Shown piece after piece: positions 26,512-44,133 of a stretch of DNA of 64,000 bases. The stretch's first letter is position 1; each line of letters starts with the position of its first letter. Source of the stretch: Microcebus murinus (taxonomy: Eukaryota; Chordata; Mammalia; Primates; Cheirogaleidae); NCBI RefSeq assembly GCF_040939455.1, contig NC_134106.1:75833001-75897000 (forward strand), read 5' to 3'. The notes under the pieces are model-generated. The model was given only the letters and a program-made list of their open reading frames with translations. It did no database searches and was not told where the DNA came from. The position numbers and the translations under genes were made by a program.

Positions 26512-26586
26512 CTGGGGCCTGGCTTTCAGGAATAAACTGGTTGTTCCCTTTTCTCCTGGCAATCTCTCTGGAGGAGGAGCAGGGTC
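26512..26586 (-). CDS. ZNF514: Probable leader exon of ZNF514
   Basis: On the minus strand, acceptor ccttctcag and donor gtgagttgg bound a 75-base block, 25 codons, with no stop. It joins in frame to GAC CTG ATG of the KRAB-A exon. The peptide DPAPPPERLPGEKGTTSLFL then KARPQ has the look of the short leader exons often found before KRAB-A. It contains no ATG, so it would be coding only if a start lies upstream. In the usual form it would be 5' UTR with translation at MTFEDV. Confidence 0.5.
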
Positions 26587-27272
26587 CTGAGAAGGGAGAG
26601 CTGGGAAGGTAAAAGGAGCCATAAGGGAGGCTAACCCATATGGCATGTGCAGCTCCCAGACTCCTCAAGCTGGAGACCCCTATACAGCTCTGTGTGTCAC
26701 CTCCATGGTTCTGGAGACACAAGTGCATCAAAGGGAACTAGAAGACAGCTCCTAGCTTGCCCATATAGGAGGAATGTGCTCCTGCACACAGCAGTGTGAG
26801 GCTCCTACCTATCCACAGGCCCACAGCAGGCTACAGGTGTGTGACCAAAGTCTGGCCATACCACTGCAGAGTAATTTACTGGGCCTACTAAATGCAGATC
26901 CTTTCTTAGGCATTTTGGAAATATAAACATGGAGACCTTCAAGGAATTTTAAATCTAGTCTGCAGATTAACAACTACACAAGGCCCAAGACAACCCCATG
27001 GAAAGATATGAGCGTTAAAGGGGAAGAAATCAGACCTCTCCCCTCATTCTTGGGAATCTAGCTCAGATGCTAGCTCTTCCTGAGACCCTGCCCTTGGTGT
27101 TCCCAAGCACTGTTGGGTCTCTGCAGCACATTTTGAGAGCCCCTCTATTAAAGAGCTTTGCATCATACTGTTTGTAAAGCCTTAAAACAAACAAACCCAA
27201 ATCATGCCAGTAAAGTAGAAAGGCTAACGACAGAAACACTGAAGTAGGCAAGCAGCATAGCATAGTACAGGT
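26587..27272. other. ZNF514 first intron, unique part
   Basis: No further exon or named repeat recognised. Confidence 0.35.
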
Positions 27273-27436
27273 CAGCACTTCTCAAACTTCACATGCATAT
27301 GGATCCCCAAGGATCTTTTTAAACTCTGGTTCAAAACTTATTAAGACCCTGCTCAATGAGTGTGGGCTAGGGCCCAAGAGTCTGCATTTCTAAAGAGCTT
27401 CCAGGTGATGCCTCTGTTGGTCTATGGGTCACACTT
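27273..27436 (+). repeat. MER5A-like hAT relic
   Basis: Starts cagcacttctcaaacttcac and includes gcatttctaaagagcttcca ggtgatgc, typical of MER5A. Ends near ggtcacactt. Confidence 0.65.
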
Positions 27437-27603
27437 AGTAGTAAGGACATAAAGAAAAAAAAGGGGGTAGTAGGCCCAGGGATTTGGCCCAGTTCTTCCA
27501 TTGGTCAGTTTTGTGTCCTTGAGTATGTGCGCTGAAAAATAAACAAATTCAAATGCTCACCTGGTGAAGGAGAGGACATTATACATTTAGAAAGTAATGG
27601 CTT

Positions 27604-27941
27604 GGCTGGGTGCAGTGGCTCACGCCTGTAATCCTAGCACTCTGGGAGGCCGAGGCTGGCGTATCGCTCAAGGTCAGGAGTCCGAAACCACCCTGAGCAA
27701 GAGTGAGACCCCCGTTCTACTATAAATAGAAAGAAATTAATTGGCCATCAGATATATATAGAAAAAAAATTAGCTGGGCATGGTGGCACATGCCTGTAGT
27801 CCCAGCTACTGGGGAGGCTGAGGCAGGATTGCTTGAGCCCAGGAGTTTGAGGTTGCTGTGAGCAAGGCTGTGACACCAGGGCACTCACTCTAGCCTGGGC
27901 AACAAAGCGAGACTCGGTCTCAAAAAAAAAAAAAAAAAAAA
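27604..27941 (+). mobile_element. Strepsirrhine-type Alu, plus orientation
   Basis: Head GGCTGGGTGCAG and a poly-A tail, with a perfect 15-bp duplication agaaagtaatggctt at 27589-27603 and 27942-27956. Confidence 0.95.
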
Positions 27942-28479
27942 AGAAAGTAATGGCTTTTACCCCTCCCGAGTCTCCTGGATTGCATTACTCCCCACACCCT
28001 CACTGTTGGGGGAAGAAACTCACAGGAGGCACCCACCATGTGTATACTGCTGACCTTGTACACAGCTGAGCTAGAAGAGCCGGAAAAACTCTGTTAGTGA
28101 AGTGATTAAGGAGATGATAGACAAGGCTCTAAATGGCCCTACTGTCCTCTCATTCCTGGCCAAGGGCCACTCCTTCATGGGTTTGTTTGCCCTCTCCCTG
28201 CCGCAACAGGAAAACATCAGATCCTCTCCTGTGCTGCTTGCTCTTCTTGTGCAGTTCGGCTCCCCCCTCTCCTTTGGCCATTGGGACAAGTCATCGGTGG
28301 CCATCCCCTCCACCTTGCCAGTCATCCAGAGACCCATTCCAGACCTAGGAAGCTGGGACTTCAGTGAGATTCCCCAGCCTCTTCCTAGGGTCCTCCTCCT
28401 AGTAGGCCCGCTACTATTAAATAACTCCCCAGGAGGGCTGCAGGCCCTCTGCACGCTTGAGAGCCAAACCTGATGCTGT

Positions 28480-29330
28480 GGAGTCCATAGTTAGGGCAAA
28501 GGGGCGGCGTCCTTTCACTAGGTCCAAATCACAGTCTTTCGGCCACAGCCCTGCGGTCCTCCCGAGGGCTCAGGGAGCGGGGAGCAGGCTAGGGCCGCCT
28601 GGCTGGCGCGGGGCATTCCCAATCAGCACGGTGAGACCCAGAAGACCTGTAGGGCCCAGAGCAGGGCTGTCAAACCTGGAAAGCCGCCCGCGCGCACAGC
28701 GCTGCTGCCCGGGGCCGTGCTCTTCTCCCGCCCCGGGACACACTCTCAGACCCCTCAGAAGCCCGGCCTCCTACTGGCTCCGCTCCGCCGCCCTTCTCCT
28801 CAAGACCTGGCTCTGGGACCTAGTTCCCACGCGGATCCACACCCGCGGTGGGCTCACACCACCAGGAGTCGCGGCCGCAGCCACACCTACGACCCAGGTG
28901 CCCTGCGCCCCTCAGCTGTCCGGAGACAGCAGGGATTCGGTGAGAGCCGCTCTGCCAAGTCTACCCCTATTCCTCAGTCCCTCCTGCCCAGTTCCAGTCT
29001 CCACAGTCCCTCGCAGGCGGGCACACGAGGGACACCGCCAGCTCTGTCACCAGCCCTAGACGCAGTGCTCACCGCAGGCCCGCGCGCGGGGAACCGCAGA
29101 GCCTACAAAGCACAAGGCTCCGCCCCCACGCCGGCCTAGCCGCCTGCGACCGTCCTGAGCCTGCGCAGACGCGGCCACAGCTCGGGCCCCTTGGGAACAG
29201 GCCGGAAGAGCGGAACGAACGGCGCCTGCGCTCTGGCCGCCGAGAGCGGGCATGGGCGGGGCTCGGATGCCTTTGGGAGGGGTCGTGCGCACCAGCTAAC
29301 CGGGGACTTTTTCCTGTTTCTCCCATGGGC
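28480..29330 (-). promoter_or_regulatory. ZNF514: CpG-rich promoter and first exon of ZNF514
   Basis: Dense CpG with GC boxes (ccgccccc at 29121-29129, gggcgggg near 29255), ETS-like ccggaag (about 29202) and NRF1-like cctgcgcagac (29159). No TATA box. On the minus strand a strong donor gtgagcactg begins at 29072, so a first exon ending at 29073 is likely; this would be non-coding. Promoter function is inferred from composition and position. Long open frames here on both strands are a by-product of high G+C. Confidence 0.75.
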
Positions 29331-30119
29331 TGGGAACTGAGAGCATTGACCATCTCGCGAGTGAGTTTGCTAGCTGTGCCTCATAAGCTGATTTAGGGCT
29401 GTCCAGCAGAAGCTACTGGAAATTTGTTAAAAAGACAGAAGCCCGGGTCCTACCCTGGATCTGCCGAATGTGGATTTCCAGCAGGCACTTCTGGGGTATC
29501 TGTTTCTAACAAGGTGCCCAGGATATACTGGTGGCTCAAAACTAGATGCTACTATTGTATAGGTCTTCCTGTGCCTTACTCCCACTGCCCCTTGAGTTCA
29601 GCAGAGTGATGGAGAAGGGAGGACTTTGGGCTCTCTCCTGCTCCAGAAACGAGTATCATTTAAGACCAAAATATATGAAGAAATGGTCTGCTGTGGTGTG
29701 AAGTGTGTGTCATCTTGCCCCTTACCAATTCATGAAAGTGAAAACTTTGCAAACATTTTAAAAAATAAAGTGAGTTAAAATCCAGAGCAGGAAACCTAAC
29801 TTTTACACTGCTATAACCTGGAGAACGTAAACATCCACACTGACACCTAACTGGGGCATTAGAGATAAAGCCTAGGGTCTGCCAATGCGTGGGGAATTCT
29901 AGAAGGAAACCCAGTTAGGATCCCAAAGTATAAGACTAATTGAATAATAAAAACCACACAGAAGGAACAGCAAGAAAATATTTGTCTTGGATTTCATGAC
30001 TTTAATCAAGTTCTAATCTTCTAGGTTGGTCCGAACTACTTAGAATAGCAGTCTGCCACAACCTCGCCTCAAGATACTGTTATTAGTCCCCAAATCTTAT
30101 CCACCAGCCATTCATCTTG

Positions 30120-30445
30120 CTAATTCTTTCCACTTTTATCCTCTAACACCTTTGCATATGCTATTCTGTCTTAGATTGTATTTTCCTTTATTCTTAAGAA
30201 AGTAATCACTCATTCAAATGTACTAGTTATAGAAAGCCTTTTCCACCTTTCCCAGCCAGTTAATTGCCTCCTCCATTGTACTCTCATAGTATGTTGAACA
30301 TGACATAATTATAGACTATACTGCATTGTATTATAATTTTACATTCTGATTTTTCCATTGGACCATGAGTTTGTTTGGGGCAGTAACTGTACCATATTCA
30401 TATTTGTAACAGTGCCTTGCTTATAGTAGGCAATTTGGTGTATTT
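30120..30445 (+). repeat. L2 3' relic
   Basis: Has the L2 3' layout: ccacctttcccagccagtta, ccatgagtttgtttggggca, gtgccttgcttatagtaggc. Old. Confidence 0.55.
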
Positions 30446-30529
30446 TAAAAGTCAAAGTGTAGACTTGTTTCTGAAATACGATTTTCTCATATTCTTTGTG
30501 TAATTTTCAGTCTTTCCTGAGCTCTAGCT

Positions 30530-30648
30530 CAGTGGTTCTTAGCTTTAGCTGCACATTAGAACCACTTGCTGATCTTTTCAAACTCTTGTTTAAAAGTTTA
30601 AAGCTCTCCAGGTAATTCCAGCATGCAGCCAGGGTTGAGAATCCCTGC
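30530..30648 (+). repeat. MER5-like hAT relic
   Basis: Starts cagtggttcttagctttagc and ends gggttgagaatccctgcg. The two ends are imperfect inverted repeats. Confidence 0.55.
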
Positions 30649-31179
30649 GATGTCTCCAGGTTGGGCCCTTCCAGCAGCTCCAAGGCTGGCAGGCAGGCTG
30701 GTGTGCGCTTAAACTGTCAGGAGTCGGACCGGCTGCACACTTAAATACATACGTATTCCGGGCTCTTCTCTTCTTTCAACACAGATATGCGCACAAACCC
30801 TGCTGCCTAAAGCCGCAGCCCCATCCTCAAAACCAAGCTCTTCGCCTCTCCTTACAAAATTTCAGAATCAAATTCCTGAAAGGACCTGCGGGAGCGGAAA
30901 CAAGCCCCTTCCAAAAGCCAGAAGACTCGATGTCGTCCTGGTCTTCCCCGGGGTTAGGAACCGGCACAAGGAGCAAAGAGACACATTTCCTTCGGGGGGG
31001 CCCTCCCATCGGAGGGCTGGAGGGACGCAACCTCAGACGTAGGCCGTACTTTAGGGTGACCCTAAGTCTCCCGGGAATGCACACCAGCTTCCTCTCCTTG
31101 CTAACCTAAACGCACAGCTAAGCGGGATCCCGGCAGCGACACCAGTCCGTTTCTCAGGAGCATGCGCTCGCGTAGCTTT

Positions 31180-31560
31180 TTCAGACGTCATATTAATGTG
31201 CGCCGGCCGCGGAGACCTCTGGGAGATGGAGTTCATGGGAAGGCAGAGCATTGATTGGGAATTGCGAACGCCAGGACCGTTTGCGCAGGCGCGTCACTTT
31301 CCTGACCTAGAGAGACGCCGTCTTCCCAGGTCGCGAGAAGTCTGTACGGGAGGTGAGGGTTTGCGTGTGTGTGTCTTCCAGGAGGGGAGTAAGCGCAGCG
31401 GCCGAGAGAAGGGGACACTGAGAACTTGGGGGAGGTGCTGTGGGAGCAGAACTGGGTGACGCGGGCAGAGCCAACCCGCAAGAGTGTGTGTGTGTGGCGA
31501 CGTCCCATCTCCGAGGTGCGGACGGAAAGTTGTCCTCCGTGTCCCTGTGTGCGTTTGCTT
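31180..31560 (+). promoter_or_regulatory. ZNF2: ZNF2 CpG-rich promoter and first exon
   Basis: The CpG-rich stretch begins around 30860 and is strongest at 31120-31360. It carries a good NRF1 site tgcgcaggcgcg (31280-31291) and ctctgggagatggagttc (31217-31234), close to the ZNF143-type core. No TATA box. A donor gtgagggt follows 31352, so a non-coding first exon of ZNF2 likely ends there. The ZNF514 promoter lies about 2 kb to the left on the opposite strand. Confidence 0.7.
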
Positions 31561-31944
31561 CCTGGGGTATGGGCACCTACTATATGTCAGATCCCATACT
31601 TTCAGCTTGGAAGTTTGGAGTCTTCCTCTGCCCCCCCCGGCTCCCCTTCCTACTTCCCAGAATGAATGCTTAATGAACGTGGGTGGAATTGACTAATCTA
31701 GGGTGTCGCCCGCTCCAGTCCAGTCCCTCCCTCTTTCCCAGGAAGCGCCTCAAATTTCCTTTTAGGTCCCTATCCTGGGCCTTTGCACAAGTACTGGGGT
31801 TGCTTCATGGAGGAGGTAGGATTTGATGCGAAAACCCACAAAAGTACCAAAATATTAGGCGGATTTTAGACGGCGATAATTTTTACTGTAGTGCAGGAAC
31901 AGTGGAAGACGGATGAAAAAAAGTACTCTGGGGCCCAAAGGTCA

Positions 31945-32278
<334 letters not shown>

Positions 32279-32329
32279 CACATTCATTGACTAGAGAGAG
32301 GAAAGGACTAGTGGCAGGGAGCCAGTTAG

Positions 32330-33110
32330 GAATGCGTGATAATTCTGTGCAAGCTGTTTTGGACCTGAGTTAGGATGGTTTTAGTGGCTGGAAAAGAAAA
32401 GTCAAAAGGACCTGGTGACTAGGTTTGGGAGGAAAGAGAGTGAGGTGTAAGAGTTTGAATTTGGGACACCTGGGAGAATAATAGACCATCTGATGGGAAT
32501 GTAAAGCCAGGGAGAGGAGTTGATTTGGGAGTTTCCTAGAGGAAGATGGTTTTCAGGTGATGACAGAATGTCTAATTCAAAATTTGCAATTACTTGGAAA
32601 TGTAAGCTGAGTTTGGAAGAAGAGTTGGGACTGAACTTGGAAACCATCTCTGTAGAGGTGGAAAATGGAGCCCTCGGTGTGGATGGGCTTTCTGAGGGAT
32701 AGCAAATAAAAATAAAGTAAAAATAACTGTAGAAAGACTAAGCTACGGGCAGCTCCATGCTTCCAGGGGCAAAGTAAGACAAAGTCACAGGAAGACAACA
32801 GTTTTATTGGTTGAAGGAAGTCAGCCTAGTGCAGTATCATAGCTACAATAAGGAGAAAAGGACTGTTGAAATCAGATTAGAAATGCATTGGTAATTTTCA
32901 AGTATGCAGTTTCAGGTGTGTGAGGGGCAAGAGCAGAGTAACAGGCATCCAAGAAGAGTAAGTGGTGACAGTGTGGAAAAAGGAAAGCTTCAAAGAGAAC
33001 TGTTTTGCTAGAGGGAGGCCATGGGGTTCAGCGAAGATAGGAGAGATACTGGGTAATGCAGGGAGCAAATTCTGAGAGAAAACAACAGTGGAAGAAAGTA
33101 GGACACAGGA
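32330..33110 (-). repeat. Antisense L2 relic
   Basis: Matches the reverse of L2 3' coding sequence: agttaggatggttttagtgg, gggaggaaagagagtgaggt. Old and interrupted. Confidence 0.4.
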
Positions 33111-33330
33111 ATTAGGACACAGACATTTCTGTCTTGTTCACCTCACACATCTTGCTGCCTCACACATAACAGGTATGCAGCAAATATTTGTTGAATAGTG
33201 GGATAAATGAAGGGGTGAATTGGCATTGGGCAATAGAAAGGAAGGAAACTTTCATTTGTTGAACAAACTGTATGATAGATGCTTTATGTTATTTGCCTCA
33301 TTATTTATAACTGCTCTTTGAGCTCAGGTA

Positions 33331-33626
33331 TTTTGTTGTTTTTAGAGACAGGGTCTCACTCTGTTGCCTAGGCTGGAGTGCAGTGGCCCAATAGTAGCTC
33401 ACTGCAGCCTAGAGCTTCTGGGCTGAAGTGATCCTCCTGTCTCAGCCTCCTGAGTACCTAGGACTACAGGCACATGCTACCACGCCCAGCTAATTTTTAA
33501 ATTTTTTGTATAGATGGGGTCTTGCTATTTTGCCCAGGCTGGTTTTGTACTCCTGGCCTCAAGCAATCCTCTCATCTCAGCAGCCCAAAGTGCTGGGATT
33601 GTAGGCATGAGTCACCATGCCTGGGC
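33331..33626 (-). mobile_element. AluJ-like element, minus orientation
   Basis: Full dimer: agagacagggtctcactctg ... cccagctaatttttaaattt ... caaagtgctgggattgtagg. It lacks the strepsirrhine-specific middle, so it predates the young copies here. Confidence 0.9.
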
Positions 33627-33758
33627 TAAACAGCTGTTTAACACTGTTTTATACAACTGTTAGCTTATGTAAGTCACCTAAGGCTTCATGATTAATAATC
33701 CCATGTCTGTGGAATGCTTTTACCACACAGGCCTGTCCCCCTTGAAACTTCTCCCTGT

Positions 33759-33790
33759 CCACCCCCACCCCCACCCCCACCCCCACCCCC
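33759..33790. repeat. (CCCCCA)n run, G-quadruplex-capable on the minus strand
   Basis: Five CCCCCA-type units in a row. On the minus strand this gives five tracts of G5 with one-base loops. It lies in the first intron of ZNF2. Confidence 0.9.
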
Positions 33791-34825
33791 AAATCCAGAA
33801 ATGCTGGATTTCGCTATGTTGTTTTAATTAGTCTCTTGATTGTAAGAAGCTGAGACATTACTCAGCTAACTCAAGTAAAGGGAGTTAATGATAAGGATTT
33901 GCATAGAGCCCAGGAGGATTAGAGCCTTCTGGAAATCGAAGAATAAATAAGGCTTGTCGGCATGGAAATTGGAGCCCATGGGTGGTACTAGGTGATGTGA
34001 GGGACTTCAGGGACAGGAATTCTTAGGTTTTTGCTCCAGCACTTCACCACTAATGTGACAGAGCTGTTTGTCCCTCTGCCTGCTTATTGTCCCACTGTGT
34101 ATTATGACCTTTTCTGTACCTCAAACCTCCCACTTGCCCACAGGTTCTGCTTCCTGGTAACTTTGATTGCCCTGATCCTGTGGCTACTTCAGTACCTCCA
34201 ATATCCCTTCTGCTCATCATTTACTTGTTGTGACCTCTCTTAGTTCCCATTCCTGAGGAAGGATGTCACCTTTTAAAGCCAAATCATATCATGGTACAAA
34301 ACTTGGCTGCCCAAGGGATGGTCCTTTAGCAGGAGCTATGAGTGGGGTACTTTTTCTTTGAAGAGGCTACAGGTTTTCCTTGACATGTCTCATCCATGTA
34401 GTCATTTACAAAATTGCTTATAGTTTCTGTCCAATAATCAGTCAGGGTAATATTGAATGTGAATTTGTAAATACTGTATAAACCTTAATATATGCTGACT
34501 TCCAGGAATAGAACTCTCTCTCTAGGATCATGGTAAAATAAGCACTGCATTGTGTTCTAATTCACAGTATCCAGAGCCATTAGCTCTAATTCTGGCAGGG
34601 GCTGGGGTTGCTCTGGGCCTTGTTTTATTTTGCCCCCTTTTTTTGTAGGGTATTGGGAGTGATTGATGGTGGGGACATATATCTCACTGGTGTATGGAGA
34701 GTTCTTGCTTCATGAGTCAGAAGACTACAAAACAGGACTGGTCTTTCTCATGCCTTCTTTCTCATCCCACACCTCTGCCTTATTAGGACTCTGCACTTTT
34801 CTACAAAGAGAGCACACAGGAGGGA

Positions 34826-39798
<4,973 letters not shown>

Positions 39799-40282
39799 GT
39801 TGGGTGAAAACTTGAGTCAGACAAAAGACCTCCATAAAAATTTGAGCTAGGTCTCCCCTATCTTAAGCCCATCGTTTGCTCATTCTACCCATGATGGCTA
39901 CTGTTCTCTCATCCTGCCTCTGCTCCAGAGTGTTTAATAAGCTCTCTATTCCTACTGTGTTATAGAACTGATGGGAGTGGGCAGAAACTAGAAAATAACT
40001 CTAAAGATTCAAAATTTTGGGAAGGTGTGTCAGACAGTAGGGTAGATGATAGGAGGAGATCCAGAGATACACCTCTTGTCTGAGAACCTAGGCACCAGGT
40101 ATCACTGCACTTTAAATAATTGGAGGCTGCAACAGGAAGGAAAAGCCAAAATTGTATCAGAGCAGCACTGGTGTTTTAATAACAATTGTTTAAACAGCTG
40201 GTAGTCCCTCTCTTTTGGAGCTTTTTGGGCATGAATCTTGTTCTCTTGTGTCCCAGCTTTTAGATCACTTAATACCACTACT
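39799..40282 (+). other. ZNF2: ZNF2 3' untranslated region (start)
   Basis: Follows the ZNF2 stop directly. The 3' UTR length cannot be set from this sequence: AATAAA-type signals occur at 40861-40867 and 41648-41654, both possible. Confidence 0.5.
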
Positions 40283-40530
40283 GCTGACAGCTAGCACTTA
40301 GTGCTTATTATGGGGTAAACACTCAGGGTTTTATGGGGAGTAGATTCATTGATCCTCTCACCAACCTTGTGAAGTAGGTATTGTTACTATCCACATTTTA
40401 CAAATGAGCACACTGAAGTTTAGAGAGATTAAATCGCTTGCCCAAGGTGACACAGCTGGTGAAAGGTGATGCCAGATCTTGAATACAGGTCTACCTTCAA
40501 AGTCTGTTCTCTTTACCATTATGTTCTAGG
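40283..40530 (-). repeat. MIR, minus orientation
   Basis: Good match to MIR in reverse: gatcctctcaccaaccttgt, ccacattttacaaatgagca, cttgcccaaggtgacacagc, ttaccattatgttct. Confidence 0.85.
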
Positions 40531-42185
40531 GTTGGTTTGTTTTATAATTTATGAACATATAATGTCTCAACTAGATGGTAAGCACTTGGAGATGTGACTT
40601 AGAGGTGTTTGTATCTCACACAGTGCCTTACAAATGATAAGTGCTCAGTTAATATTTATCTGACTGAATGACTTTTCTACTTAGCTGGTTCTCTCCATTC
40701 AAAACACCTCTTGGATTCACATCCTTTGAATTTTCACAGCCCAGCTTGTACCTTTATTAGTCCCACCCCCATTACTACAGTAGTCACTCTTTAATTCTAG
40801 TTCTTTTTTCCTTCATTACTGAAGAGGGATATGCTAAGCTATGGTACAGTAACAAGCCCCCAAATAAACAAAGGTTTATGTCTCCCATAAAACCTGATGT
40901 AAGTCTGTGTTACTTCATCATCGATAACATTTGGTGTCCAAAGTCACCATGGAAGAAGAGGTAGCTAGAGGGATTTGTGGTATATTTTTAAGGGCCAGGC
41001 TTATATCCCTTCTGTCCACATCCAGTAAGCCAGAGCCCAGCACCTGGAGGCTAGGAAAGCAAACAAGCACCAAGAGCCTCTGCCACAGGGGCAATTTGCA
41101 TATTACTGTTATGCCAGCCTTTCCATATGCCCCCTTCCTGTCCATCATTGCCTTCCTCAAACCCTAAAACTCCCTATTTAATGAAAACTTCTGAATATTT
41201 AAGGTCTGCCTTAATGTAATCCCCATTGCTGAACTTAACATCCTTATTCCCAAAACTCTTATTACCTGGGCCCTGACTTTTATTTTATTAAAAGACAGGC
41301 ACTGGGTGATTGTAACTGCAGGCATCTGCATTCCTTTTCTGTTTGCTTAAGGTGAAATCCAGAAAAGGACTTGGTTCTTGATTCTGAAAGGCTGTCTGAA
41401 ATTAGATTATCCTACGTAAATACCAATGAGTCAAGATGAATTTCCCTCAGAAGTTAGATTTGAGAAGCTGAATTGCCAAACAGATCCCTCTCCAACATAC
41501 TAACAACCTATCATTCTTGGTCCACCTTCGAGCAGATAAGCAGCAGGGAAGACTTTTTATGTGTGGACTTTTTGAAGCAACTTGAGGGAAAACATCACAG
41601 AATCTATGGGCATGGATAATATCTGATACTGTCTAATGTGAATTAGAAAATAAAAGGAACTGTTGACAAACTTGGCTATGGCTGTCTCAGAGTTCTGAAT
41701 CTTTAATTTACTGCCTTGTTAAAAATAGAGGGTCATGTATTTCCTTAAGACATTCTGACATTGTCAGCAAGATGAGATTGGAACAAATTCAGAATTCTCA
41801 TCATTTTTTAAATCTATTATCCTTAAAAAAGATGATAGTGGACTTTTTGAGTAATTACTTTTGCAAATTCGATAGTTTTCCCTTGTTCCCTTTTTAAATT
41901 TGGTGATCTGCAGACCATTTTTTGAAATGTGGAATACTATTCCGTCTCCCGCTAAAAACTCTGAAGAAAGGGCCATTTTACCTTTTAATTGATATCTCTC
42001 AATATGACACACAGTAGTGGAGGCCTTAAATTTTGAGGTTATAGCTTCACTAATGACCATTAGTAGTATCAAATCTTAGAAACAGAAATTGAAATTGGAA
42101 GTATGCCAGCATTCTTAAGGTATAAGGCAAAAAAGACTGGATAGTGTTTCTAAGGTTTGATCCTAAGACTTTAAGAGAGGTTTCA
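40531..42185. other. Non-coding, nothing named
   Basis: No exon or repeat family recognised. May include the distal ZNF2 3' UTR. Confidence 0.35.
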
Positions 42186-42353
42186 AAGGGGATGCTGTGG
42201 CTTGTGCCTGTACTCCCAACTACTGGAGAGGCTGAGGCAGAAGGATTGCTTCAGCCCAGGTGTTCCAGGCTGTAGTGAGCTATGACTGCACCCCTGGACT
42301 CCAGCCTGGGTCACGGTGGAAGACCCCATCTCTAAAATTATTAATTAAAAAAA
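42186..42353 (+). mobile_element. Old Alu monomer or fragment
   Basis: Single diverged arm: gggatgctgtggcttgtgcc ... cttcagcccaggtgttccag ... cactccagcctgggtcac-like text. Tail aaaaaaagg. Confidence 0.6.
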
Positions 42354-42865
42354 GGAGTTCCAAAGGAATGAAATGACATCTGTGGTACCAAGTAAGTCCT
42401 ATCTAAATTTTAAAAGAGTTGAGTACTTACTACAAATGAACAGAAGCACTCCATGAGTCAGCTCTTTAAAGTGAACGATCAGCAATGCTAGAGAACCTTC
42501 AGGTGAAGAGAATGTGGCATATGGAGGAAATCTAGACACTGCCGCTTGGCACAGATGGTTGGCAAGACCACTAATCTCAGAAATGTATCTGGGATGCCAG
42601 GGTGGCCAGTGGGAGGGTTGGCCAGCTTTGGAGCTCAGTTCTACCCAATCCCTCACTCCTCCCCAGGCCTGCAGGTCCAAGAATAACCCCCTCTGCAAGT
42701 CTTACATGATAAATAGCACAGAGCTGAAGCAGGGGCCTTGGGAACAAGGATGCCAGGTTAGACAACAGCAGTATGTTCATTTTCAATAAAGAGCCAGAAC
42801 CATGATTCCTTGGGAAGTCTAAGAAAATGACTGCAATGGATGTTCAGTTCTTAAGTAGTCTACTG

Positions 42866-43194
42866 CATAGTCCCCAACCTCTGGGCCATGGGCCAGTACT
42901 AGTCCCTGGACTGTTAGGAACCAGGGCACATCAGGAGGCTCTCAGATCACTACCTAAGTTCTGCCTCCCCTCCACTCCCCATGGAAAAATTGTCTTCCAT
43001 GAAACTTTGCATAGCAGGAGGTGAGCAGTGGGTGGAGCCAGCTAAGCTTCATCTATGTTTATAGCCACTCCCCATCACTGGCATCATCACCTGAGCTCCG
43101 CCTCTCCCCCTCCACCACACCCCATCCTCCATCACACCCCGTCTGTGGAAAAATTGAAACCAGTCCCTGGTGCCAAAAAGGTTGGGGACTGCTG
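42866..43194 (+). mobile_element. MER1-like hAT transposon relic, internally shortened
   Basis: Ends are inverted: CATAGTCCCCAACCTCTGG at left, AAAAGGTTGGGGACTGCTG at right. Internal text fits MER1 (ggactgttaggaaccagg, gaggtgagcagtgggtgg, gcttcatctatgtttatagc). The GGAAAAATTG block occurs twice (42981 and 43147), which indicates rearrangement. I saw no clear 8-bp target repeat. Confidence 0.75.
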
Positions 43195-43474
43195 GTGAGG
43201 CCAGACTCCTGTGGTAAAAAGGTAAAAAAGAAGTCAATGGGCCATGTCGACTTACAGTGATAGGAATCCTGGTGAGGGCGTCCCTGAAATGCATTCACAA
43301 GAGTTTGAATGTACTGGGGAAATATATATATTAGCTTGCATTGATGGTAGAAGCATGAAGATCATAAACCACCAGCGTGAGGAGTATATGGACACAGTCC
43401 TGGCCCTGGAAAACTGTGGCACCTTTTCCCTCCAGCACCATGAAACACCAGATCAGTTTGAAGAGACCCTATTA

Positions 43475-43659
43475 TAGGCATCCTCAAACTACAGCCCGCG
43501 GGCCACATGCCTAGGACATTTATTCTGCCCGCTGGGTGTTTTTGCCACCACTGCCTGTCCTGCTTAGCAGCCGACTCGTCCGGGGCCCACAGTGCGCACT
43601 CTCCAGTGGTCTAAGGGACAGTGAACTGGCCTCCTGTTTAAAAAGTTTGAGGACCCCTG
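43475..43659 (-). mobile_element. hAT-type non-autonomous transposon, copy 2
   Basis: The reverse complement aligns along its length with 4233-4455, apart from a roughly 40-bp gap. The right end is AGTTTGAGGACCCCTG. Flanks ccctatta (43467-43474) and ccctaata (43660-43667) match at 7 of 8, an hAT-size duplication. Confidence 0.85.
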
Positions 43660-43799
43660 CCCTAATACCTATGCCTGACTGCAGGTATTTTAAATCAGTG
43701 CCATTCAATAGGTACATAATGCTAGGCCATGTTTTAAAAAGTGAAAATAGTTGAAATTAATTTTAATGTTTCATTCAAATATTTCAAAAATTTCATTTA

Positions 43800-44133
<334 letters not shown>

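Noticed and set aside
28071..28473. Overlapping 127- and 123-codon frames on both strands
   Set aside because: No family signature or splice context; taken as chance.
28457..29139. Long open frames (200 and 140 codons) on the plus strand
   Set aside because: They lie in the CpG island at the ZNF514 promoter, on the opposite strand, with proline- and arginine-rich chance composition and no family pattern.
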